NCBI GenBank assembly: GCA_036343175.1
Contig: JAZASR010000004.1
Coordinates: 1-64,000 of the forward strand
Source of the DNA: JAEEJA01 sp036343175
GTDB lineage: Bacteria; Bacillota; Clostridia; Lachnospirales; Lachnospiraceae
DNA: 64,000 nt
Reading direction: 5' to 3'
A program made the position numbers and the translations under genes. This document shows positions 42,997-50,673 of this stretch, piece after piece. The notes under the pieces were generated by a model. That model saw only the letters and a program-made list of their open reading frames with translations, searched no databases and had not been told where the DNA came from. Position 1 is the stretch's first letter; each line of letters begins with the position of its first letter.

Positions 42997-43929
42997 TCAA
43001 AGGTCGTCCCTGGTCTTCCAGTCTGTAAGTTCGAGAGGCCTGGATGCCTGTGCATGGGCTTCTTCGTGAGATGTCTCGAATACATCCCTTATCATCTTGT
43101 TGAACTTTTCCTCGCCTTCACGCTCTATTGAGAACTGCAGACGGTCGCCTGCCTTTGCATGATCATGGAAGAACTGGATCGTCGCATCGCAGAGCTGGAT
43201 GAGCTTATCGTGATCCTCGAAGAAAGGAACGATCTGATTGCCCTTGTGGATGTGATTTCCAAAAAGTCCGCCCCATGACATAATATAACCGGGATGCTCT
43301 TCATAAGAGTCTGTAGGACAGCTCTTTGAGCAGCGTCCGCAGTATGTACATTTATCCTGATCTATTATTATCTTTCCATCGGTGAGTGATATGGCATTCT
43401 CGCGGCATGCCTTTACACAGACACCGCACTGGATGCAGCTTTCAGGTATCCACTCAACTCTCATGGCACCCTTGATGCCGATATCATTTTCCTCGGTCTT
43501 AAGGCAGTTGTTCTGACATCCGGTAACGCCGAATTTGAACTTGCCGGGAAGCTCCTTGGCAAAATATCTCTTATCGATCTCCTGAGCAAGTGCATATGTA
43601 TCTATGCAGGCTGAAGGACAGGTCGCCGAGCCCTGGCAGGCTGTAGTGGTTCTTACTCTTGGACCGCAGACTGACGGGTGCACATCGTATCTGGCAAGAT
43701 CAGCCTTGATATCTTCGATATCATCGATGCTCATCCACGGTATCTCCAGAGACTGCCTTGCTGTAAGATGTACGTAGCCATGCCCATACTTCTTAGCCAC
43801 GTAGGCAACTCCTTCCATCTGTCTGTCTGTCAGATGCCCACCTACAACGTGGATCCTCAGTGCGAAACGATTCTTCTGCTTCTGGCGCATCCATCCGCCT
43901 TTTTTTAGTGTTGCATAATCAACTGCCAT
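42997..43929 (-). CDS. siroheme sulfite reductase with ferredoxin domain
   Basis: Six-electron reduction of sulfite to sulfide. The 310 aa single-chain protein contains the siroheme/4Fe-4S ligands CQGSATCPSAC and GVTGCQNNC, then an inserted 2x4Fe-4S ferredoxin domain (CIQCGVCVKACRENA; CTYCGRCSKSCPTDS), and opens with the substrate-side KNRFALRIHVVGGHLTDRQM. It resembles AsrC and small assimilatory-type reductases of Clostridia more than the large CysI. AGGGGGT precedes ATG 43929. It lies 37 nt after hcyD. The siroheme comes from the adjacent hem/cobA operon. Confidence 0.93.
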   Translation of the reverse strand: MAVDYATLKKGGWMRQKQKNRFALRIHVVGGHLTDRQMEGVAYVAKKYGHGYVHLTARQSLEIPWMSIDDIEDIKADLARYDVHPSVCGPRVRTTTACQGSATCPSACIDTYALAQEIDKRYFAKELPGKFKFGVTGCQNNCLKTEENDIGIKGAMRVEWIPESCIQCGVCVKACRENAISLTDGKIIIDQDKCTYCGRCSKSCPTDSYEEHPGYIMSWGGLFGNHIHKGNQIVPFFEDHDKLIQLCDATIQFFHDHAKAGDRLQFSIEREGEEKFNKMIRDVFETSHEEAHAQASRPLELTDWKTRDDL

Positions 43930-43966
43930 AATCTGACCCCCTTTAAAGTGTGGTTAGTTCCATAAG

Positions 43967-44383
43967 TTAATCAACGATCTCAAATTCTTCCTTTGAAGAA
44001 ACTCCGTTTTCAACATGAAATGAATTTAATACCGGTCTTTCCGGATCCATGAGCGATAATATCATGTAGCTTGCGCTTTTATCATATGCAAGCCTGATAT
44101 CCTCTTCAGATGAACGTGATGGTGACTCAGGGTGTGAGTGCCAGTTTCCTAAGGGTACAAGGCCATTTGCCCTCATGTCCTTGACAGCTTTTAGCTGCTC
44201 CTTCGGATCCATCGAAAAATGCTCATTTGTATGATCGATATTTGTAAGATAGTAGACCTTCTTGATCTCGCGGACACCATTATCTTCGATCCCGCCGATC
44301 AGACCGCATGCCTCTTCAGGTCTGTGATCTTTTGCCCATCTGACTATCTCCTCATAATCACTCTTTTTTAAAATAACTTTCAT
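43967..44383 (-). CDS. hcyD: JAMM metalloprotease trimming a sulfur carrier (HcyD-like)
   Basis: A 138 aa single-domain JAB1/MPN/Mov34 zinc protease. The JAMM residues are complete: Glu24, HSHP (His82, His84), Ser92 and Asp95 in NWHSHPESPSRSSEEDI. Such enzymes cleave after the diglycine of ubiquitin-like carriers (CysO-specific Mec+ in Mycobacterium, HcyD in Wolinella). HcyS in this operon ends GGGRV, so removal of the extra residues is the likely job. AGGAGG precedes the ATG. The 157 nt gap to hcyF is filled by a tandem repeat. Confidence 0.88.
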   Translation of the reverse strand: MKVILKKSDYEEIVRWAKDHRPEEACGLIGGIEDNGVREIKKVYYLTNIDHTNEHFSMDPKEQLKAVKDMRANGLVPLGNWHSHPESPSRSSEEDIRLAYDKSASYMILSLMDPERPVLNSFHVENGVSSKEEFEIVD

Positions 44384-44396
44384 TAAGAAAGCCTCC

Positions 44397-44505
44397 TATG
44401 ATCTTATTTTATCATCTGCATCAAAAGCTTTACTGATCTTATTTTTATCATCTGCATCAGAAGCTTTACTGATCTTATTTTTGATCATCAGCATAAGAGC
44501 ATTAT
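44397..44505. repeat. 36 bp tandem repeat, three copies, between hcyF and hcyD
   Basis: Units start with GATCTTATTTT at 44400, 44435 and 44471 (period 35-36), followed by ATCATCTGCATCA and AAGCTTTACT. The third is partial. The array ends about 14 nt from the hcyD start codon, close to its ribosome site. No stop-free frame crosses it. Confidence 0.85.
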
Positions 44506-44540
44506 CTTATCTGTTCAGATCACAAGCATCAAATACATTA

Positions 44541-45356
44541 TCAGGCCTGGCCCGGCTTCCACTCACATGATGGCTGCTCATAATCCACAAGCTTTGTAAT
44601 AGTAGGATGATCAGAGCATACTGCGCATCCTTCTCCTCTTGGAGGAAGTTTTATGGTGTGGAATGTTCCCTTGAGACCGTCGAATGTAAGGAGCTTCCCT
44701 ACCAGGAGCTCTCCTGTGCCTGTAAGATACTTGACTGCTTCAAGAGCCTGCAGTGAACCTATGATGCCGCCCATAGCTCCTATAACTCCGGCCTGCTTAC
44801 ATGTCGGTATGGCATCCTTTGGAGGCATCTCCTTGAATACACATCTGTAGCATGGTCCTTTGTGAGGAACTACAGTCATGAGCTGACCGTTGAATCTTAA
44901 GATGCCGGCATGTGAGAATGGCTTTTCCGCCATTACACAGGCATCATTTATCAGGAACTTTGCAGGGAAATTATCCGTGCCGTCAATTACGAAATCGTAA
45001 TCTTTGATGATGTCCATGATGTTCTCACTGTTTAGAAATTCCTGATAGGTAACAACAGAAACATCAGGGTTTATGGCTCTCATGGTCTCAGCTGCTGACT
45101 CGACCTTTGGTTTGCCAATATCATCTGTAGTATGAATGACCTGACGCTGAAGGTTTGACAGATCGACATTATCAGCATCCACGATGCCGATCCTGCCGAC
45201 GCCGGCTGCGGCAAGGTAAAGAGCAGCCGGAGCGCCCAGCCCGCCTGCGCCGATTATAAGGACGCTTCCGTTAAGGAGCTTTTTCTGTCCCTTTACTCCT
45301 ATCTCTTTTAATATTATATGTCTTGAATATCTTTCAAGCTGTTCATCCGTAAGCAT
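44541..45356 (-). CDS. hcyF: ThiF/MoeB-type sulfur carrier adenylyltransferase (HcyF-like)
   Basis: E1-like enzyme that adenylates the C-terminal glycine of a ubiquitin-like carrier. The 271 aa protein starts LTDEQLERYSRHIILKEIGV and has the ATP loop GAGGLGAPAALYLAAAGVG, DADNVDLSNLQRQVIH, two CxxC zinc pairs (CYRC; CAVC) and a cysteine in PTCKQAGVIGAMGG. There is no rhodanese domain. Start ATG 45356 has AAGGATG upstream. Lying directly after hcyS and before hcyD, it should activate HcyS so that sulfide or a persulfide can form the thiocarboxylate. MoeB or ThiF roles are less likely given no moa or thi genes nearby. Confidence 0.92.
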   Translation of the reverse strand: MLTDEQLERYSRHIILKEIGVKGQKKLLNGSVLIIGAGGLGAPAALYLAAAGVGRIGIVDADNVDLSNLQRQVIHTTDDIGKPKVESAAETMRAINPDVSVVTYQEFLNSENIMDIIKDYDFVIDGTDNFPAKFLINDACVMAEKPFSHAGILRFNGQLMTVVPHKGPCYRCVFKEMPPKDAIPTCKQAGVIGAMGGIIGSLQALEAVKYLTGTGELLVGKLLTFDGLKGTFHTIKLPPRGEGCAVCSDHPTITKLVDYEQPSCEWKPGQA

Positions 45357-45523
45357 TTGACATCCTTTCTTTAAGCTCCTGCCGGCCATCACCGGCAGAA
45401 AAAAAGCTTCACATATGGTTATTATATATGCTGCAATTCTGTTTTTTTATCATTTGCATGATAAACTGATAAAATAATAAGTCATGTATCTTCCTGCTTA
45501 AATGTCTTAAATTCACTCTATTT

Positions 45524-45733
45524 TCAGACCCGGCCGCCGCCCATAAAATACAGGAATTCCACCACATCTCCATCCTTGAGAACACTTGAATCAAATTCAG
45601 AATTCTGAACGAATTCCTCATTTACTGATACTGATACATACTCGGGATTCTCGACATTTTCCTGTTCGATAAGCTCACTTATAGTGACGCCATCCTTAAC
45701 TTCCTTCTGCTCTCCTGCAACTGTGATCTTCAT
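45524..45733 (-). CDS. hcyS: ThiS-like ubiquitin-fold sulfur carrier with masked C-terminus (HcyS-like)
   Basis: A 69 aa beta-grasp protein. It starts MKITVAGEQKEVKDGVTISELI and ends EFLYFMGGGRV. Working carriers must end in Gly-Gly; here Arg68-Val69 (and one extra Gly) follow, so a protease has to expose it. hcyD, a JAMM protease, lies two genes downstream. AAGGAGG precedes ATG 45733. It lies between metY and hcyF. The thiocarboxylate form should donate sulfide to O-acetylhomoserine in MetY. Thiamine synthesis (ThiS) is less likely because thiG and thiH are absent. Confidence 0.9.
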   Translation of the reverse strand: MKITVAGEQKEVKDGVTISELIEQENVENPEYVSVSVNEEFVQNSEFDSSVLKDGDVVEFLYFMGGGRV

Positions 45734-45806
45734 GATTATCCTCCTTAATATTCAGGCAGGTATTATTGCCTGTTTAAACCCGGAACGAGTATTTAATACT
45801 TGTTCT

Positions 45807-47039
45807 TTATTCGGTACATCGTGCTGCTTCAGTAAAATCTGAGATCAGATCTCCGATGTCCTCGATACCAACTGTTACTCTGATCAGGTCCTTATATACC
45901 CCCGCCGATTCCTTTTCTTCCTCATTGGAATTGATGTAAAGAGTCGACTCAGGGTGAATTGCTAGCGTTCTGACATCGCCGATGTTGCTTGCCGTAATGA
46001 CATATTTAAGCGAATTAATGAATTTAAACGCCCTTTCCTTGCTGCCGACCCTGAATGTAAGTATACCTCCGCCGCGACATTTAAGCTCTCTCTCTGCAAG
46101 TCCCTTAAATGGGCTTGTATCCAGAAGCGGGTAATTAACGCTTTCTACACCGGGCATCTTTGAAAGCGCCTGTGCCAGTGCATAAGCATTGGAGCATATT
46201 CTCTCCATCCTGAGACCCAGCGTTTCCATGCCTACCATATTCATAAAAGCATTGAATGGTGAAAGACAGCCGCCAAGATTCTCACATATGTCTGTTCTGA
46301 GCCTTATCATATAGGCTAAAGGACCATATTTTCTGAATTCCTTCAGGGCTGTAAACCTGTCGAAGTCCCACTTGAATTTTCCAGAGTAAGTAATAACTCC
46401 GCTTACTGAATTACCTCCGCCATTCACATACTTCGATGTGGAATGGACCACTATATCCGCCCCAAGCTTTATAGGCTGGACAAGATACGGGGTCGCCGTT
46501 GTGGCATCAACAATAAGAGGAAGTCCATGCTCATGAGCCTTATCCGCTATGGCCTTTATATCCATGACCCCGAGGCCCGGATTGCCTATGACTTCACCAT
46601 ATACTGCCCTTGTGCGGTCTGTGATCGCCTCTTCGACCTTTTCCGGAGTCATCTCTGTCAGGTATACTACCTTTATGCCAAATATCTTCAGATCACGGAA
46701 CAGATCTATGGTACCGCCATAAAGCCCGCTTCCTGCTATAAGTTCATCACCTGCAGTCATTATGTTCAGCACTGATGCTGTGACCGCTGCCATTCCGGAA
46801 GAACAGGCAATAGAGGCCTGGCCGGTATCAAGCTCGGCCATTCTCTGTTCAAATGCCGCTACCGTAGGGTTGGCAACTCTCGTATATGCATAACCAAGAG
46901 CCCTGTGATTGAAGACTGCCTCCTGTTCTTCAGCAGAACTGAAGCTGAATGCCGTAGACTGACTTATCTGCGGTACAGTTGCATTGAAGGCATATTTCTG
47001 TACGGCCCTGCCGTGCAGAAGACGCGTGTTAAATTCCAT
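45807..47039 (-). CDS. metY: O-acetylhomoserine sulfhydrylase
   Basis: PLP enzyme that makes homocysteine from O-acetylhomoserine and sulfide, giving direct sulfhydrylation into methionine. The 410 aa protein has FNTRLLHGRAVQKYAFNATV at the start, YTRVANPTVAAFEQRMAELD, CSSGMAAVTASVL, and the PLP lysine in VHSTSKYVNGGGNSV. Start ATG 47039 has AGGAG 9 nt upstream and gives the family N-terminus; ATG 47075 is a possible longer start with a poor site. First gene of the sulfate operon. Co-location with hcyS-hcyF-hcyD suggests the sulfur donor is a protein thiocarboxylate, as shown for MetY of Wolinella. Confidence 0.95.
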   Translation of the reverse strand: MEFNTRLLHGRAVQKYAFNATVPQISQSTAFSFSSAEEQEAVFNHRALGYAYTRVANPTVAAFEQRMAELDTGQASIACSSGMAAVTASVLNIMTAGDELIAGSGLYGGTIDLFRDLKIFGIKVVYLTEMTPEKVEEAITDRTRAVYGEVIGNPGLGVMDIKAIADKAHEHGLPLIVDATTATPYLVQPIKLGADIVVHSTSKYVNGGGNSVSGVITYSGKFKWDFDRFTALKEFRKYGPLAYMIRLRTDICENLGGCLSPFNAFMNMVGMETLGLRMERICSNAYALAQALSKMPGVESVNYPLLDTSPFKGLAERELKCRGGGILTFRVGSKERAFKFINSLKYVITASNIGDVRTLAIHPESTLYINSNEEEKESAGVYKDLIRVTVGIEDIGDLISDFTEAARCTE

Positions 47040-47092
47040 TTCCTGCTGCTCCTGACTAAAAACATATACATTCATAATAGATCTCTTATATA

Positions 47093-47150
47093 TCCTATTG
47101 TTTCTATAGGAATTGTATATTATATTATTACGCCTGCTTTCCCATGTCAA
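47093..47150 (-). promoter_or_regulatory. metY operon promoter with downstream dyad
   Basis: On the minus strand perfect TTGACA (47145-47150), 17 bp spacer, TAATAT (47122-47127). Just downstream TCCTAT and ATAGGA (47093-47111) form an inverted repeat, embedded in ATACAATTC-C-TATA, nearly the same as in the cysK promoter region. A shared sulfur-responsive repressor (CymR-like, Rrf2 family) is a reasonable guess. Confidence 0.68.
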
Positions 47151-47159
47151 GAGTTTTTT

Positions 47160-47362
47160 TTTAAAAAAGATCCGGTCAAATAATGTCTATATAATCGTGG
47201 TCTGCCGTCCGCTTTCAAAAGGGAGGCAGCAATGAGACCGCCTCCACCATAAAGCATGCAGGCGGTTTTCACGAATGAGCCACCCTTAGCACAGGTGCTA
47301 AAGTTTCCTCGCTCAAACCGTAAGTGGCTGGAAAAGTATACAAAACAGCTTAAAGCAATGCT
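47160..47362. other. structured intergenic segment between metY promoter and galT
   Basis: About 200 bp with nested complementarity: ACCGCC (near 47243) with GGCGGT (near 47264); AGCCAC (near 47279) with GTGGCT (near 47324), enclosing TTAGCAC/GTGCTAA. One minus-strand frame stays open through 47160-47320 but has no start codon or ribosome site. It could be the end of a decayed transposable element, a structured RNA, or the galT 3' region. No T-rich terminator for galKT is visible. Confidence 0.35.
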
Positions 47363-48898
47363 TCAGACAGACTTTATGAATCTCAAGAATGCTTTCCTTC
47401 CTTCTTCTGTCCTCTTGAACACACCCGCATCCTCAAGCACATGCGAGAAGACGATACCGACCTCTTTGCGTACGATATCACTGATATTATCTGAATTGAT
47501 ATCATATCTGCCGATAATATGTTCCTCAGCCCAGTCAGCATGAGAAGCTGTCAGAGGGTCATCGCGAAGGCTCTTTTCATTAATTATGTCTTCCTCAAGG
47601 GCGGAAAGTTCATCCTTAAGGCGTCTTGGAAGGACCGCCAGACCCATGACCTCTATGAGACCGATGTTCTCCTTCTTTATGTGATGATACTCCTGATGAG
47701 GATGATACAGACCAAGCGGGTACTCAGGCGTAGTTATATTATTGCGGAGAACAAGGTCAAGCTCATACTTTCTGCCGCGCTTTCTCGCAATAGGGGTGAT
47801 GGTATTGTGGCGCACGCCGTTGGTCTCAGCATATATAAAGGCATCCTCGTCTGTATATGCTCTCCATGTCTGCAGAATATTATCTGCAGCCTTTACCAGT
47901 TCTTTTCTGTTTCCGGAATCAAGTCTGATAGTGGAAAGAGGCCAGTCTAATATACATGCATCCAGGTCATCAAAGCCATCGAGTCTGATCTTGGCTGCTG
48001 CCCCGGCCCTGGCCATAGGGAATTCATATCTGCCGCCCTGAAAATGGTCATGTGACAGGATCGAACCTCCTACTATCGGCAGGTCCGCATTGGACCCCAG
48101 CGTATAGTGAGGAAAAAGCTTCACGAATTCAAGGAGCTTTGCAAATGTATCCTTATCTATCTTCATGGGGGTATGCTTACTGTTGAATACTATGCAATGC
48201 TCATTGTAATAAACATATGGTGAATATTGAAGAAAATAATCCTCTCCTCCAAGCTCTATCGGGATGATCCTGTGATTCTGTCTCGCCGGATGAGAAATCC
48301 CTCCTGCATATCCCTCATTCTCCTTGCAGAGAAGGCAGGCAGGATAGGCTGAGGACTTTGTCTCTGCAGCCTTTGCTATATCTCTCGGATCCTTCTCTGG
48401 CTTTGAAAGATTGATCGTGATATCCAGATTGCCGAAAGGAGTTTCTGCGACCCACTTAATATCACGCGCGACCCTGTCGGTCCTGATATAGTTTGTGGCG
48501 CGTGACAGATCATAATAATAATCAGTAGCCCTTTCAGGAGAGACCTTGTACAATCTGCGAAATCTCTTACGGACAAAAGAAGGGGACGGCGTGATCATTC
48601 CCATGATCCTTGTATCAAAGAGGTCACGCTCGTTAAGTGTTTCCGCCTTTATAAGTTCATTGTCTGCAGCATAGTCAGTCATATCATCAAGTATATCGGA
48701 AAGAGACCTGCCCGGATTCTCAGGTGCTATCTTTCCTTCTAATACAGGACCACTGTATTCATCGGTATTAAAGAGCTCCAGCAGTTTATTTACCGACCAG
48801 ATTACGTCATCATCATCGATAAGGTCATGCTTTAAGGCGTATTCCATCAGTTCGTCAATAAGTTCACTTAAATTTCTGACTCTTAATTTTCTCTCCAT
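47363..48898 (-). CDS. galT: UDP-glucose-hexose-1-phosphate uridylyltransferase, type 2
   Basis: Leloir pathway: exchanges UMP between UDP-glucose and galactose-1-phosphate. At 511 aa it is the Firmicute GalT2 form, not the 350 aa E. coli type. It contains ARQNHRIIPIELGGEDYF, the ILSHDHFQGGRYEFPM active-site stretch (His-Asp-His rather than His-Pro-His) and TRATNYIRTDRVARDIKW-like N-terminal family blocks. Start ATG 48898 has GGAG 6 nt upstream. It follows galK with a 160 nt gap and is probably in the same transcript. galE and galM are not in the window. Confidence 0.93.
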   Translation of the reverse strand: MERKLRVRNLSELIDELMEYALKHDLIDDDDVIWSVNKLLELFNTDEYSGPVLEGKIAPENPGRSLSDILDDMTDYAADNELIKAETLNERDLFDTRIMGMITPSPSFVRKRFRRLYKVSPERATDYYYDLSRATNYIRTDRVARDIKWVAETPFGNLDITINLSKPEKDPRDIAKAAETKSSAYPACLLCKENEGYAGGISHPARQNHRIIPIELGGEDYFLQYSPYVYYNEHCIVFNSKHTPMKIDKDTFAKLLEFVKLFPHYTLGSNADLPIVGGSILSHDHFQGGRYEFPMARAGAAAKIRLDGFDDLDACILDWPLSTIRLDSGNRKELVKAADNILQTWRAYTDEDAFIYAETNGVRHNTITPIARKRGRKYELDLVLRNNITTPEYPLGLYHPHQEYHHIKKENIGLIEVMGLAVLPRRLKDELSALEEDIINEKSLRDDPLTASHADWAEEHIIGRYDINSDNISDIVRKEVGIVFSHVLEDAGVFKRTEEGRKAFLRFIKSV

Positions 48899-49058
48899 AT
48901 AAGACTCCATTCTTCCATATTTATGGTATCATTCAATAATTTACCGCTTATAAGCCGTCAATACTAAGACTGGTCTGTAACCATAAAAGGACCGGCTGCT
49001 TTTAAGAAAAGGAACTGTCAGTCTCCAGTTCAAATACCGGCTTGTCCTTATCATAACA

Positions 49059-50339
49059 TCATATAAGCTTCATACCGCCGAATCGTCTTATCTGATAGAC
49101 ACGGCAGGCTCCCTGTCCAAATATCTGGTCTTCGGCCTCCATATATTTCTCTGCAAGATCCTTTCTTACGAAAGCCTGCATGGTTCCGGCAAAACCACCG
49201 CCATGCACGCGGCTCACACCGCAGTCCGGACATTTAAGGATCAGATCACTGATCGCAAGAGCGACTGAAACGTTCTGATGCTCTACATCCTTATTGGTAT
49301 ATACGTTCTGCAGATATTTGAATGATGAGTCTCCGGAGGCTTTCACATTCTTAAAAAATTCAGTTATATTTCCCTCCTTCAGGGCATTGACCTCATTCCT
49401 GACCCTTATGTTTTCATTTACAAAATGCATGGCACGTAAGAATGCGCGGTCTCCGCACTTTTCACGGATTTCTGCCGCATGCTCTGTTAAGTCATCCACA
49501 GCTGTGCCCTCAAGGACTTCCCTGCCAAGGACCGCTGCAACTTTCTTCATCTCTGCAGGGATGGCCGCGTACTCATCGGTAAGATCGGCGTGAGAACCCT
49601 TTGTATCTGTAATGCAGAGGGTATAACCGGCTGAATTGAAATCAAAATCCACTTTCTCAACCTTAGGATCATCATTATCCTTAAAATCAATATGGCACAG
49701 GGAACCAACCGAGCATGCCATCTGGTCCATAAGACCGCAGGGCTTGCCAAAATACTCATTCTCAGCATACTGCCCGACCTGAGCTATGACAACAGGTGAG
49801 ACCTTCATATCGTTATAAAGACCGGAAATGACAGTTCCGATAATAGTCTCAAATGCTGCTGATGAAGAAAGTCCCGATCCCTGAAGAACATCGCTTGTAA
49901 TATAGGCATGGAAACCGCCTGCTTTATAGCCGCGCTTTTTAAGCCCGCCTACAACGCCCTTAATGATAGCTCTTGTTGTGCCTTCCTCTTCCTTTGCTTT
50001 ATCAAGTTCGTTCGGTCCGATAGTTATCATGTCATAGCCCTCTGAAAGGACCCTGATATCATCTGCCCCGGAGACGACTGCAATAGCGTCATCATTAATG
50101 GATGCGCAAAGAACCTCTCCATGCTGATGATCTGTATGATTGCCGCCGACTTCTGTCCTTCCCGGAGCGCTGTAAAGACCGACTTCCTTTTCATCAAAAT
50201 ATTCCCCAAAGCTTTTTAAGGCCTTGAGATACCTCTCCTTTTCATAAGGGATCTTTTTCTCATCCACATAAACATCTGTGAGAAGAGTATCCAGCTCTCC
50301 TCTCATGATCTTCTCTTCAATACTATTAATAGTCTCCAT
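49059..50339 (-). CDS. galK: galactokinase
   Basis: Phosphorylates galactose at C1, the entry step of the Leloir pathway. The 426 aa GHMP kinase shows the galactose signature GRTEVGGNHTDHQHG (about 63-77), the ATP loop LQGSGLSSSAAFE and the C-terminal GGGFAGTMQAFV. Start ATG 50339 has AGGAGG upstream. First gene of the galK-galT unit, controlled by the divergently encoded LacI-family protein. It is slightly longer than E. coli GalK because of an N-terminal extension typical of Clostridia. Confidence 0.96.
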   Translation of the reverse strand: METINSIEEKIMRGELDTLLTDVYVDEKKIPYEKERYLKALKSFGEYFDEKEVGLYSAPGRTEVGGNHTDHQHGEVLCASINDDAIAVVSGADDIRVLSEGYDMITIGPNELDKAKEEEGTTRAIIKGVVGGLKKRGYKAGGFHAYITSDVLQGSGLSSSAAFETIIGTVISGLYNDMKVSPVVIAQVGQYAENEYFGKPCGLMDQMACSVGSLCHIDFKDNDDPKVEKVDFDFNSAGYTLCITDTKGSHADLTDEYAAIPAEMKKVAAVLGREVLEGTAVDDLTEHAAEIREKCGDRAFLRAMHFVNENIRVRNEVNALKEGNITEFFKNVKASGDSSFKYLQNVYTNKDVEHQNVSVALAISDLILKCPDCGVSRVHGGGFAGTMQAFVRKDLAEKYMEAEDQIFGQGACRVYQIRRFGGMKLI

Positions 50340-50453
50340 GCTTATCCTCCTATGGTGAAAGTGCCGGTTCAGCTGCTTTATATGATCACCCGCAGACCCG
50401 ATGGCCGGTAATACTGTGAATATATAAAGGCTGCATCTCAATTTCCTGTTATA

Positions 50454-50496
50454 ATTATATATTGTCTTTACTAAAAGGTCAATACCTTTTACTAAC
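50454..50496 (-). promoter_or_regulatory. galK promoter containing repressor operators
   Basis: On the minus strand TTGACC (50477-50482), 17 bp spacer, TATAAT (50454-50459). The spacer itself reads TTTTAGTAAAG, and GTTAGTAAAAGG lies just upstream (50485-50496). A third copy sits before the regulator gene. A protein bound in the spacer would block polymerase, so these are the likely operators of the LacI-family regulator. Confidence 0.72.
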
Positions 50497-50600
50497 TTTC
50501 AGAAAAAAACCGGATCAGAACCTGAAAAATACATGAAAGAACTCATAATGACTATTTTACAACGATAAAGCAGCAGCAGACCAATTGACAAAAGTTTTCA

Positions 50601-50651
50601 TTGAAAAATAATTCAATTTGTAATAAGATAGTAACTGTTTTTTTAGTAAAG
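50601..50651 (+). promoter_or_regulatory. galR promoter with operator at the transcription start
   Basis: TTGAAA (50601-50606), 17 bp spacer, TAAGAT (50624-50629). TTTTAGTAAAG follows at 50641-50651 over the first transcribed bases, suggesting autoregulation. Another possible -35, TTGACA, lies at 50585. No gene occupies 50340-50673. Confidence 0.6.
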
Positions 50652-50673
50652 AGGAACACACAAAGGAGTAAAT

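Noticed and set aside
40470..43929. Dissimilatory sulfate respiration locus
   Set aside because: There are no qmo or dsrMKJOP-type membrane complexes, and metY and the sulfur-carrier genes show an assimilatory setting.
45524..45733. ThiS for thiamine synthesis
   Set aside because: No thiG, thiH or other thi genes nearby; the metY, JAMM and E1 neighbours fit homocysteine synthesis better.
47160..47325. Protein gene on the minus strand in the galT-metY gap
   Set aside because: The frame is open but has no start codon or ribosome site and the sequence is dominated by inverted repeats.
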